Shown: positions 23,224 to 33,522 of the stretch, one piece after another
Layout: each line of letters begins with the position of its first letter
Numbering within the stretch: position 1 is the stretch's first letter
The notes under the pieces: generated by a model
Databases searched by the model: none
Seen by the model: the letters and a program-made list of their open reading frames with translations, nothing else
Told to the model about the DNA's origin: nothing
Position numbers and translations under genes: made by a program
Source: Saxidomus purpurata
Taxonomy: Eukaryota > Mollusca > Bivalvia > Venerida > Veneridae
Assembly (NCBI GenBank): GCA_022818135.1
Contig: JAFMSR010000003.1
Location: 12,600,549-12,664,548, forward strand
Direction: 5' to 3'
DNA: 64,000 nt

Positions 23224-24129
23224 TCACATGATTTTTGCATGATTTTCATGCATTTCACGCGTTTCTTTTGAATGTTTTCTTCCCAAGTGCCCCTTAAGAG
23301 CACTGCTAGTATAAGTTGAATAACTACAATGGTGACACATGTAGCGTTTCAAGCTGTCCCCTTCACTATGCGCGAGTTTATGTTTCTTCAGATAAGCAAA
23401 CTGATGAGTTTCATAGTTGCATTTGTCACACTTCATTTTTTCACCAGTGTGTTTTCTTTTATGTGTTACCAATAGACCTCGCCTACAACATGTATACGAA
23501 CATTCGTCACATTTAAAGGGTTTTTCTTCTGCGTGTATTTTATAATGTCTGGTCAAATTACTTTCGAAGCGAAAGGAAACACTACATACGTCACATTTAA
23601 AGCTTTTTTCACCCGTATGGATCCGTTCGTGTCTCTTCAGTCGAGGTAGGTCAGCAGATTCATAATTACAGACACCACACTTAAAGAGTTTCTCTCCCAT
23701 GTGTTCCCGTAAGTGTTTCTCCAATTCCAATAATGAAAGACAGACATAACTACACAAGTCACACTTATAATACAAATCCATTAAATGTTTTCTCCGATGT
23801 CTCCTCAAGCCATTATGAGTCGTACTCGCATATGTGCACTTATCGCATTTGTAAGGTTTTTCCCCTGTATGTGTGCGCTTATGCATTTTCAAATGACCGC
23901 TGTAACCAGTTTCGTAAGTGCATAAATTACACTTATAAGGCTTTTCTTCCGCATGTTTTTTTCTAATATGTAACTTCAAACTCATTTTAAAGCTACATGC
24001 GAACCCGCAGATATCACATGTAAATGGTTTCTCTCCCAGGTGCGCGTTTATGTGCTGAACCAGGCCTCCTATGTAATCACTTTTGAAGTTACAAGTATCA
24101 CAAGTAAAGCCATTTTCCACCGCATCCAT
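23224..24129 (-). CDS. C2H2 zinc-finger protein, 10 fingers (301 aa), left paralogue
   Basis: The ATG at 24129 begins MDAVENGFTCDTC. An excellent splice acceptor (TATATATTGTAG/CACTGG, exon 5' base at 24154) lies 25 bp upstream and is shared with the right paralogue, so the in-frame codons upstream (from 24174, TTG) are taken as intron. Ten C2H2 fingers follow, then a basic tail ending MHENHAKIM. Finger 5 has a non-canonical lead-in (LMDLYYKC) and finger 10 a long SEGDSLKRYMC linker. Likely a nuclear DNA-binding protein; no effector domain visible. Against the right paralogue it differs at about 20 of 301 residues, several at helix contact positions (finger 4 position 6 R versus G; finger 10 position 6 G versus R). 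Intact. Confidence 0.88.
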   Translation of the reverse strand: MDAVENGFTCDTCNFKSDYIGGLVQHINAHLGEKPFTCDICGFACSFKMSLKLHIRKKHAEEKPYKCNLCTYETGYSGHLKMHKRTHTGEKPYKCDKCTYASTTHNGLRRHRRKHLMDLYYKCDLCSYVCLSLLELEKHLREHMGEKLFKCGVCNYESADLPRLKRHERIHTGEKSFKCDVCSVSFRFESNLTRHYKIHAEEKPFKCDECSYTCCRRGLLVTHKRKHTGEKMKCDKCNYETHQFAYLKKHKLAHSEGDSLKRYMCHHCSYSTYTSSALKGHLGRKHSKETREMHENHAKIM

Positions 24130-24169
24130 ACTTGAGTGTCTTATCCAGCCAGTGCTACAATATATACAA

Positions 24170-24860
24170 GACAAAACAGTAATGCAGAGATAAAATACTA
24201 TTCTGATTTTTCAAGACCTATCTCTAAGGTTGATATTGTAAAAGAAATTGAGCAAGTTATGTTTAATGAATATAAACATGATTGGTCAGATAATATAAAT
24301 GCTGGTAATGGTACATCGAGGAGAGGAGGAAATAAACTAAGAACGTAGTTTTAGTTTTAAACAAGAATATGGTGTTGAAAAATACTATACGCTTATCATA
24401 GGTCTGTACTTTGTAAATTTCGATGCGGGATAGCCCCACTGCGCATTGAAGCGGGAAGATATGAAGGTTTACCTGTTGATATAAAGCGTAAATTCTAAAA
24501 TGCAGTTGAGAATGAAAGGCATGTTCTGTTAGAGAACAACATGTACATGATGTATAATGATTTGAGAGATACACTATTCAGAAAAGCTTTAGTTTCTGCT
24601 CCAGATTATCTTGTACTGATAAGCTGAAATATTTATTCAGTGAGGATGGGTTGACAAGAATTTTAGCCAAAACCTGTTTTTTTATAATACAGAGAAGACA
24701 GTTTTACCTCTGTAAATAATGTATTGAATTGTTTTTAATGACGACTGTGAAACTTATTTAACATTATCGTGAGAAGTAATTGCTAGTAAATGGCCAAAGG
24801 CAAATGTATTGCTGATTGCTAATAAACTTGATTGCTATTATAGCCGTAAATGCATATCAA
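24170..24860 (+). pseudogene. Decayed LINE 3' fragment (C-terminal region of ORF2)
   Basis: Successive frames give GGNKLRT, then RIEAGRYEGLPVD, HVLLE, NDLRDTLFRKALVSAP, LFSEDGLTRILAKTCFFI and QRRQFYLCK before a stop. This is the order I know from the C-terminal tail of a common invertebrate LINE reverse transcriptase, after the RT core. Several frameshifts and stops show it is dead. It starts immediately upstream of the left zinc-finger gene's acceptor region and is absent at the same place in the right segmental copy. Confidence 0.7.
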
Positions 24861-25179
24861 ATCATACACTTAACAGGTTTAGAAACGCAAAGGTGACAAA
24901 ATATTCACTTAACAATGTTATCGTGTTTCAAATTTATTAAAATTTCATACACAACAAAAACAATATAAAATTGAATTCTAGTAAATGTTTCAATAATTCA
25001 TCGCAAAAAAAGAATTATAGATAGAAATAAAAACAATAGCGTCATTCAAATAGAAATGTTCAACAGGGGAAATCTTTGCGTTTCTAAACCTGTTGAGTGT
25101 ACTGTGCAATACTGGTTTCTATTTTATCGTCATGTGATGTAAACAAAGGTTTTCAATTGGTTAAAATCATACAGGTGTG

Positions 25180-26313
25180 AAATAATATTTCTTACCTCAA
25201 ACGTTGTATTCAATAAACAAAATTGAGATATACGATAACACAATAAAGATTGATCGTGTAGAGCTAACACGTGTTGTGTTATTTATTCACATTTGTGATA
25301 TACTAGATCTACTTGATAAACTTTGTTACAAAAACCCACACCATTACAATTAGTATAAAATACAAGAAAAAGTATTAACAAACTGGTAAATGAAAAACAA
25401 CTTACCCAGTCCCGTATTAAATATATGAACGAAGTCCGCAGAAACTATTAATGAAGCGCACACGTGCTGATATAAATAACTGACATTTAAGAGATTCTGT
25501 GGCTTCTACGGGGCGTATCGATTATACACCTCGGATCCAAAAAGCACAAATACAAACAAACTTTTTTGTTGCTTTAAACCAATACAACAACAGCGCATTT
25601 AACGCTCAGGTTAATTTGCGGTCAACTTTCTTGTCCCTGGTCAAACTTTAAAAATTAAGCTGCGGGATATATAACAATTAAATTAGAATGTACAATATGT
25701 GTCATCAGGTGGTAATAAGATTGTATTAAATGATATCAGAAACCATCAGGTAAGCAATTGCACTAACGATTACCATAAGACACAAAACCCGCATATCCGA
25801 TTATTTGCACTATACGAAAGTTTCAATGAACTTATAACAGGAAGTTACAATGTTTACAAAAATGATAAAAAATAAAAGGACATGTCAGACCAAGGTCTTT
25901 CAAATACAAAATTAGATATTTGGCTTGCAGCATTGTCTAGTGGACTTCTACCAAGACTGTTCCAATTATGCCCCTGGGATCAAAATTGACCCTGCCCGGG
26001 GGGGTCACTTAGTTTTACACAGGCTTAAATAGGAAAAACTTTAAAAATCTTTTTCTCTGAAACAGTAAGGCCTAGAGCTTAGATATTTGGCATGTAATAT
26101 TGCCTGGTAGACCTCTTCAAAGCTTTTTAAATTATGCCCCTGTGGTCAAATTTGGCCTTCCAGGAGGGGGGGGGGGGGGCGTCATTTGTTTTACAAAGAT
26201 GTATATAGGAAAACCTATTTGGTATATAACATTATCTAGACTTGTGATCTTCCACCAGGCAAGTGGACTTGTACCAAGGTGAGCGATATAGGGCCATCTT
26301 CGCCCTCTTGTAA
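25180..26313. repeat. BAAT upstream homology (left copy) interrupted by an interspersed repeat
   Basis: 25180-25880 matches about 32080-33070 (shared words gagatatacgataacacaat, ttatttattcacatttttgat, gaagttacaatgtttacaaa), i.e. DNA upstream of the BAAT-like gene. 25880-26313 is a copy of the 1640-1876 repeat family, ending gggccatcttcgccctcttg, with a G-run at about 26165-26180. Confidence 0.7.
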
Positions 26314-26463
26314 TTATTTACCTACATAGGCCTACAAAATGCAAGATCCGAACGTGTTTAAATGTACCATTACATCTTGACAGCAAAATAATGATATGGA
26401 AACATAAAAACTTTCGATCTAAACTAGGTTATTCTTTTCTCAATAAATAGGTCTAGACAAAAA

Positions 26464-27060
26464 ATGAAAAGCCAAATGAGTTATAACGTTATTAAAGATC
26501 TTAACGGCGTCTCACCGTGTTAAACAGTCATTTAACTCCTCGAACTAGAGCTTGCTCGGATAGCACCCGTCGTGCCCAGGATCCATGCATCACAGTGGAT
26601 GGAATGAAGATCATGATCAGACTGCATGAACGTACTGACTGATCATGATCAGCATTGATCGTAAAGGCTCACGCACTTGCGGCTTAAACTTGATACAAGT
26701 ACACGTATTCTCATTTATTGCTGATTTATTTTTGCGACTTATAATAACAGTTCTGATGACTTCTTCCTGAAGATCTGACCTCCGGGTTACATGTCCTATG
26801 ATGCTACATTCTTTTTTATAGTAGAAATTCCACATGGTGATCGAACTCAGAACTGAAGTGATCAAGATGGACTGTGGAGGAGCAAGGCACGGAGCAAAAC
26901 AATTTCCGGTACCTAGATTAGTCCAACATCTTGGCGACCTCGAAACCATTAAGAATATACATGTTTTATATATTTTGGGACTAAATCTTACAGTTGAAAT
27001 TGTGCACGTGTTTTTTATTTCTATAACCCTATCTGGATTTTAACCTGTCTGATCATTGTG
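26464..27060 (+). pseudogene. Broken copy of BAAT-like exon 1 plus intron 2
   Basis: Starts ATGAAAAGCCAAATGAG, matching exon 1 at 33523, but an indel in gttattaaagatc against gttctaagatc shifts the frame and gives a stop after about 19 codons. Similarity to exon 1 continues to catcacag near 26600, then jumps to sequence matching 35320-35815 (after exon 2). The rest of exon 1, intron 1 and exon 2 are missing. A non-functional leftover of the tandem duplication. Confidence 0.8.
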
Positions 27061-27681
27061 TCAGTGTCATAGATCGGCATACAGTCAAACCTGTGATAAA
27101 GACCACCTCCAAATAGAGACCAACCTGTCTATAATTGCATTTTCTCTAGCAATGTATGAATGACCAGCTCCATGAGCTCAGCCCCTTCAATTCTTTTCGA
27201 GTTATATTCCGGACAGGTATTGGACGGACAGGGCTTAAGGAGGGAGAATAAAAAAGTATCATAAACTGTTCCATTCCTGCGTTTACTTTCATCAATGTAC
27301 ATGTACACAATTATCAGAATCAAACACAGAACTTGCGTCAGAAGGGTAAGTATTGATTTCATATTGTCTGAATTGACTATAATTTTAATATAAACTGTTA
27401 ATTTCTTGTTTCCAATGATTCGGATCGATACCTTGAGCGATAATTGCAAGTAGAAAAAACTTCCCTTCAATTTTCATCTGAGGTAGAAGCGGCCTTCATG
27501 AAAAAGTATTGTTAAGGTCAATGATTTATCGCTTTAAAAATCTCATTGTCCCTGGTTGTCTGGCCGCACCTTGCCAAAAACTATCTGAAACAACGGTTTA
27601 AACCTAATACCCCTGTCCTGTATGCGTTAAACGTGATTGGCACCACGTAAAAATCCACGTATGTCTCACCTGTATGCAACA

Positions 27682-28587
27682 TCACATGATTTTTTCATGC
27701 TTTTCATGCATTTCACGCGTTTCTTTTGAATGTTTTCTTCCCAAGTGCCTCTTAAGAGCATAGCCAGTACAACTTGAGTAACTACAATGGTGACACATGT
27801 AGCGTTTCAAGCTGCCCCCTTCCCTATGCGCGAGTTTATGTTTCTTTAGATAAGCAAACTGATGAGTTTCATAGCTGCATTTGTCACACTTCATTTTTTC
27901 ACCCGTGTGTTTTCTTTTATGTGTTACCAATAGACCTCGCCTATAACACGTATACGAACATTCGTCACATTTAAAGGGTTTTTCTTCTGCGTGTCTTTTA
28001 TAATGTCTGGTCAAATTACTTTTGAAGCGAAAGGAAACACTACATACGTCACATTTAAAACTTTTTTCACCCGTATGGATCCGTTCGTGTCTCTTCAGTC
28101 GAGGTAGGTCAGCAGATTCATAATTACAGACACCACACTTAAAGAGTTTCTCTCCCATATGTTCCCGTAAGTGTTTCTCCAATTCTAATAATGAAAGACA
28201 GACATAACTACACAAGTCACACTTATAATACAAATCCATTAAATGTTTTCTCCGATGTCCCCTCAAGCCATTATGAGTCGTACTCGCATATGTGCACTTA
28301 TCGCATTTGTAAGGTTTTTCCCCTGTATGTGTGCGCTTATGCATTTTCAAATGACCGCTGTAACCAGTTTCGTAACTGCATAAATTACACTTAAAAGGCT
28401 TTTCTTTCCCGTGTTTTCTTCTAATATGTAACTTCAAACTCATTTTAAAGCTACATGCGAACCCGCAGATATCACATGTAAATGGTTTCTCTCCCAGGTG
28501 CGCGTTTATGTGCTGAACCAGGCCTCCTATGTAATCACTTTTGAAGTTACAAGTGTCACAAGTAAAGCCATTTTCCACTGCATCCAT
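27682..28587 (-). CDS. C2H2 zinc-finger protein, 10 fingers (301 aa), right paralogue
   Basis: Same structure as 23224-24129: MDAVENGF start at 28587, ten fingers, tail ending MHEKHEKIM. The frame continues to an ATG at 28647 (MGDNSLTS), but the acceptor TATATATTGTAG (exon 5' base 28612) shared with the left copy falls between, and homology between the copies ends there, so the inner ATG is preferred; a 321-residue form is the alternative. The coding sequence of both copies is uninterrupted despite obvious decay of flanking DNA, suggesting both are kept by selection (inference). Function as for the left copy: probable sequence-specific DNA binding. Confidence 0.87.
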   Translation of the reverse strand: MDAVENGFTCDTCNFKSDYIGGLVQHINAHLGEKPFTCDICGFACSFKMSLKLHIRRKHGKEKPFKCNLCSYETGYSGHLKMHKRTHTGEKPYKCDKCTYASTTHNGLRGHRRKHLMDLYYKCDLCSYVCLSLLELEKHLREHMGEKLFKCGVCNYESADLPRLKRHERIHTGEKSFKCDVCSVSFRFKSNLTRHYKRHAEEKPFKCDECSYTCYRRGLLVTHKRKHTGEKMKCDKCSYETHQFAYLKKHKLAHREGGSLKRYMCHHCSYSSCTGYALKRHLGRKHSKETREMHEKHEKIM

Positions 28588-29255
28588 TCCTGCGTGTCTT
28601 ATCCAGCCAGTGCTACAATATATAGAAGTTAGTGAGTTATCTCCCATTCAAACTCTCTGGTCATCTCATTTGGATTACTCTCCTTTTAGGCTTTGGATAG
28701 TGCAAATATTATTTACTGTTTTCAATTTAGAATTGCGTAAGCGCAGTTAATTTTCACATGATAGTCAAATAACTTGAAGAAAGTTCAAGGTGGTAAAATA
28801 ATAAAAATGAAACTACACTTGCAAATGTGAGTTTCTGGTTGTATACCATGAAACAACTCTTAAAGAAATGTACCCTTGTTGACTCTTATAGCAGGACTTA
28901 ATTTCGACAGAAAACAACCCTTATGTTCATTATGTTTGAGCGATTTTGCTTGGTTTTTTTTTTCAAACCGTAAATTAGATTTTTTCCATCTGACTGGGAA
29001 AATATATCCTCTTGGAATAGGAAACACGGCTATATTTCTATACATATTTACCCCCTATTTTCCCTAATAATTGAGATAAATACATTTTTGTCTGAAATAT
29101 GTATGCAAAAGACCCTTTTTGCGTCAACTTCACAATTTACATGTGTGTAGCTTCTGCGTTGATCAAATTTAGATTAAAAATTAGATACAGTTTTTATTTA
29201 TTAAGTCTCTGTTTAAAACGGTGATATATTTCAGTTGTATATCTGTAAAATAGTA

Positions 29256-29509
29256 TATACTCAGTTCCAAAAGAAAGTGTGCACTTTTTTTATTTCTTCA
29301 TTTCGATAAGACGTATCGGTCTCGAATTTCGAACACTACCTTTATACATGTACACAATTTTGCTATCGATTTAATGTGCTGTCAATGCACAGGCAATTGA
29401 GCATAAATTGCTCTAAATTTTGATGCCAAACATCATAATATTTCTGTTAAAAGTAATACATAAAATTAACAAAAGCCTAAGTGCACACTTTCTTTTGGAA
29501 CTGAGTATA
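29256..29509. mobile_element. 254-bp MITE with perfect 30-bp inverted ends
   Basis: Left end tatactcagttccaaaagaa (29256 on) and right end (29480-29509) are exact reverse complements over 30 bp including outer TA. TA-bounded ends and a 250-bp body without coding sequence fit a Tc1/mariner-type non-autonomous element. It directly precedes a LINE fragment. Confidence 0.85.
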
Positions 29510-29911
29510 CATTATTATTCAACTTTACAATATTACCACTTCCTGTTAATATGCGTTCATTATACAGATTTACGCAAAAAGTATTTGAAACCTTTTTATT
29601 ATACTTGGCCAACGTTAAATAAGTTTGATATACTAATGATGCCAAGAAATAAAAAAGAAATAGTTAACCTGTCAAATTTTTTTTATTTTGCGAATAAACG
29701 TAGACAAGAAGTGATTTTTAATTTTAATATATCTAGATATATAAGTCAAAACAACTAATTATTTGAAATAGAGGCTTCTCTATATATTTCATTTTCCCTT
29801 GAATTAGGTGATCTTTTTTCACCTTTTTCATGTTTTATCATTTGTCAACCTTATGTTAGGCTAGAAGCTTTGTAATTTTGCTTAATGCCGAATAAATGTT
29901 GTTGTTGTTGT
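29510..29911 (+). pseudogene. LINE 3' fragment with (GTT)n tail
   Basis: The frame reads YHFLLICVHYTDLRKKYL, then TWPTLNKFDILMM, IVNLSNFFYFANKRRQ and stop, matching the C-terminal CP.Y..LR..Y/W motif series of a second LINE family; the same series occurs on the minus strand at 30680-31320. It ends in gaataaatgttgttgttgtt, a typical simple-repeat tail. The 5' part is missing. Confidence 0.7.
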
Positions 29912-30345
29912 TATATTACACTCAGTATTTGCACACATTATATGAAACAGGTAGAGCTAATACAAAGCATAACTGAGCCAATATGAGAAAAGCAGGGCCA
30001 ATACGAGAAAACAGGGCCAATATGGAATTCAAGCATTCTGATTGGTTTAAAAGAGAGGGCCAATACGGAGAAGTCACTTCCGTTAGATTTTTAAACGACG
30101 CCATTTTGTTTTTAGACTCATGCTGATATCGAAAAATGACTGTAAAATTTTTATTGAAATAAACATAGGGTTATGGGTATTCATTTTCTTAGTTAGATCA
30201 TTTTCTATCCATCCATAACAGTTTTGAAGTAAAATTCGAGAAAAAGTTGATTTTCATTTTTTCATCCCCTCCTTTATATTTATTTCTTCTTATATGTGTG
30301 AAAATGCGATTCAAACGGTGCGAAAATAAATCTACCATGTCCATT

Positions 30346-30468
30346 GAGTTGTGGATAAGGAAATCCCACCCTCGGGTTGAGATACGTCCAAAACAACTCG
30401 GCAGAGCCTCATTCTTGTCAAATGTGACGTATCTCAACCCTTTGGTGGGATTTCCTTATCCACAACTC
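30346..30468. mobile_element. Hairpin MITE, 42-bp arms, conserved loop
   Basis: Arms gagttgtggataaggaaatc...gatacgtc (30346-30387) and the inverse (30427-30468) pair almost fully. The loop contains aactcggcagagcctcattc (30395-30414), 19 of 20 identical to the loops at 19129 and 19521 although the arms are unrelated. Confidence 0.75.
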
Positions 30469-30546
30469 ATGAACATGTTAGATTCTCTTTATGTTCTTGT
30501 TTATTTAGCCAATATTGTAAAGTTGAATAATAAAATTATCATTTAT

Positions 30547-30669
30547 CAAGTGATTTCATATTGGCCTTGTTATTTGTCCTCGGGCAGTCGTATTGGCCCT
30601 CGGCCTTCGGCCTTGGGCCAATACGACCACCCTCGGACAAATAACAAGGCCAATATGAAATCACTTGAT
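30547..30669. mobile_element. Hairpin MITE (perfect 30+ bp stem)
   Basis: tcaagtgatttcatattggc...ttatttgtcc at the left pairs with its inverse at the right; inside, gtattggccctcggcc pairs with ggccaatac-type sequence around ggccttcggcc. Almost the whole 123 bp is self-complementary. Non-coding. Confidence 0.75.
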
Positions 30670-30679
30670 TAATAACAAA

Positions 30680-31320
30680 AAAGTCAAAGTCAAATAGTTT
30701 ATTGGCATAAACATTACAATGTTCATCGCCACAATATACCGAGGCGGCTCAATATAACATAGATACATCAAATTTACAGAAAAGTATGAAAACATGTATG
30801 GTATGAGTTTCAACATATATAGTTATAATACACACATAATCAATGTCTTACAATGTCGCTAATTCAGCCATTTCTTTTACACGTTGCTTCATAAATATAT
30901 TTAGCTAAATTTACAATAGTGGCTTTTTTGGATGACATCATAATTGATTTGAATTTATGGATATTTGGCCATGCACAAAAATACCTTGGTAAATATTTCC
31001 TTCTTAACTCTATAATTATAAAGTGGACAAACGAGTAAAAAATGGTACTCAGATTCAACTTGATTCATGTTACATTTAGTACATATACGTTGGCTTCTTT
31101 CTATATTTCGGAATCTGCCTTCTTCTATAGCTAATTTATGAGCAGAACATCTACATCTGGATAAAGCAATTCGATGTTTAACATTATCAACACAGCTTAA
31201 GTATTTTTCTTGTATTAAGTCGTTTTTAAATAATTTATAACTTTCCAATTTCGAGGATGAATTTAATTCAAAGCACCATTGTTGCAAATGTTGATCATAG
31301 ATTCTTTGTATAATATCCTG
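30680..31320 (-). pseudogene. LINE 3' fragment, minus strand, frameshifted
   Basis: One frame (31287 to 30955) gives RCRCSAHKLAIEEGRF, RICTKCNMNQVESEYHFLL and VCPLYNYRVK; after a frameshift near 31010 a second frame gives LRRKYLPRYFCAWPNIHKF and IVNLAKYIYEATCKR then stop. This is the cysteine-containing C-terminal region of a LINE ORF2, same family as 29510-29911. Its 3' UTR reaches about 30680. Confidence 0.72.
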
Positions 31321-31737
31321 ATAACATTATAGTATAAATTTAATAAATCTGTTAAACCTTGAATCGTGAAAAAAAATTTAAAAAAATTCTAAGACGAAAA
31401 TGGTGCAGATTAATTGTTTGTAATTTTCTGCGAATAAAAGAATACAAATTGGCCATCGGGGACATTAAATGGTAGAGAAAGAATTGGCGTCATTGGATGA
31501 CAAAATATTTATTATGAGCACGTTGGCTATGGTGCCAATCAAAATGAAAAATAATGTGCGGAAATAGCCGCACTGGTTCGGGAATACTCTAGATATTTGG
31601 TCGATTTCGCTGTTTGGGATAGTGCACTGTTTCTTCCCAGGAATGATGGTTATGTTAACTGCCGGTTTGAACTAACCGAAAAACTCGGATGCTTTTGTAC
31701 TTACTTATTTAATCTCGATTGGAAGATATTAGTTATT

Positions 31738-31805
31738 ACAATTGGATCTGGATCGAACCCGGGAACCTCCGATCTTCCACAGCGCCACTGTGACTCACCA
31801 AGTGT
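31738..31805 (-). repeat. tRNA-like SINE head
   Basis: The minus strand reads GTCACAGTGGCGCTGTGG...GGTTCCCGGGTTCGATCC, with a perfect B-box. Too diverged at the acceptor stem for a working tRNA. Confidence 0.35.
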
Positions 31806-33522
31806 AACATAACAACATATTAAAATTAGCAAATAGTCATTTCCAATCATTAGTGTAGTGTAATGGTGTGTGTTTATGAAACAAAGTTTATCAAGTAGTA
31901 TATCACAAATATTAGCTATGCAATATCAATCTTTATTGGGTCTCAAGCCTTAACAAAAAACGGGGGTTTTCTATGATGCGCGTGAGTATTAGCCTGGTAA
32001 TACTACATCTCCTTACTTTTGAAAACAATAAAAATCTTATATTTTCAAAATGATATTAATATAAGCATGTATATTGTATACTACGGTATTCAGTAAACAA
32101 AATTGAGATATACGATAACACAATAAAGATTGAACTAACACGTGTTCAGGTGTTGTGTTATTTATTCACATTTTTGATATACTACTTGGTAAACTTTGTT
32201 ACAAAAAAACCCACACCATTACAATTAGTATTAGAAAGAAATATCTGAAAAATACATCATTTCCTACAGTAAATAAATTTCTTAATATCATATGTCATCA
32301 AATAAAAAGTCTGTGTTGTTGAATGTTATATTATGGATTTAGGCATGGTAATGCTGTGGTCGAAAGTATGAATGCTCGTTAGTTTTTTCAATCATTAGGT
32401 CACATTTATGCATGTTTTGTACATGTACTTAGATTATGCCGTAACGTTCTTCTTTTTCAAATTATTTTTTTTCTTTTCTGTTTGCCATATTTCATATATG
32501 TTTATAGTATTGCCATAGGCAAGATATTTGACGATTTGCAAATAAAGAATGAAAAAAAAGTATAAAATACAAGAAAAAGTATTAACAAACTGGTAAATGA
32601 AAAGCAACTTACCCGGTCGCGGTGAAAATTATATGAACGAGGTCCGCAGAAACTGTTAATAAATGACTGAGTTTTTGTGGCCTTTACGGCGCATACCGAT
32701 AAAACACCTTGGACGAGGTTGGTGGACCCAAAAAGCACAAATACAAAGTTTTTGTGGCTTTAAACCCATACAACAACAGGGCATTTAACGCTCATGTTAA
32801 TTTGCTGATAACCTAGGCCTATTTTCCCCTGCTCAAGCTTTAAAAATCAAGATGCGGAATCTACACCAATTAAAAGAAATTTGAATGCAAAATATGTGTC
32901 ACCAGGTGGTAATTAGATTAAATTATATGATAACAGTAACAATCAGTAAAGCAATTGCACTAGCGATGACAATTGATAAGACATATCCGATTATTTGCAC
33001 TATCCGAAAGTTTCAATGAACTTAACAGGAAGTTACAATGTTTACAAAAGTGATAAAAAATAGGACATGTCAGGAGTTAGAGGTATATGCTTTTAATTAA
33101 CCTCTATATCTAGTAGATCTACACCATAAGATCTACATTACTTAGATCTGTCAAAATATACTTACATACCGCCTGACTAGGGCACAAAGTCGATGACTGA
33201 ATAGTTTTTAAGTAAATTATGCTTTTGATCGATGAAATCACACTGAACACTAGTAGCAGTTCAGTATGTCAGTTCATGTGTTTTTCAGTGGCTCTTGTTA
33301 CTGTTTGACATACCATAAGGGCCAGTATTAAAAAGGTATTTTTAAACCAGGAAATTAGACCTGCTCGTACCAAAAGTCACAAACGTTATATTTATTAACC
33401 CCTACTTGTTAACATATAGGCCTACAAAATGCAAGATCACAAACGTGTTTACATGTATTTGACAGCGGAAAAACTTTCGCTCTAAACTAGGTTATTCTCA
33501 ATATATATGTCTAGATAAAGAA

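Larger units (their letters stand above)
20983..27060. repeat. Segmental duplication, left copy
   Basis: Direct-orientation counterpart of about 27137-35815. Anchors: gcattttctctagcaatgta at 20983 and 27137; gctccatgagctcagccc near 22690 and 27166; the zinc-finger genes at 23224 and 27682; the tract around 25180-25870 matching 32080-33070; BAAT-like exon 1 at 26464 matching 33523; and 26600-27060 matching 35320-35815. The left copy is interrupted at 21003 by a LINE tail and a tandem-core element that the right copy lacks. Confidence 0.85.
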
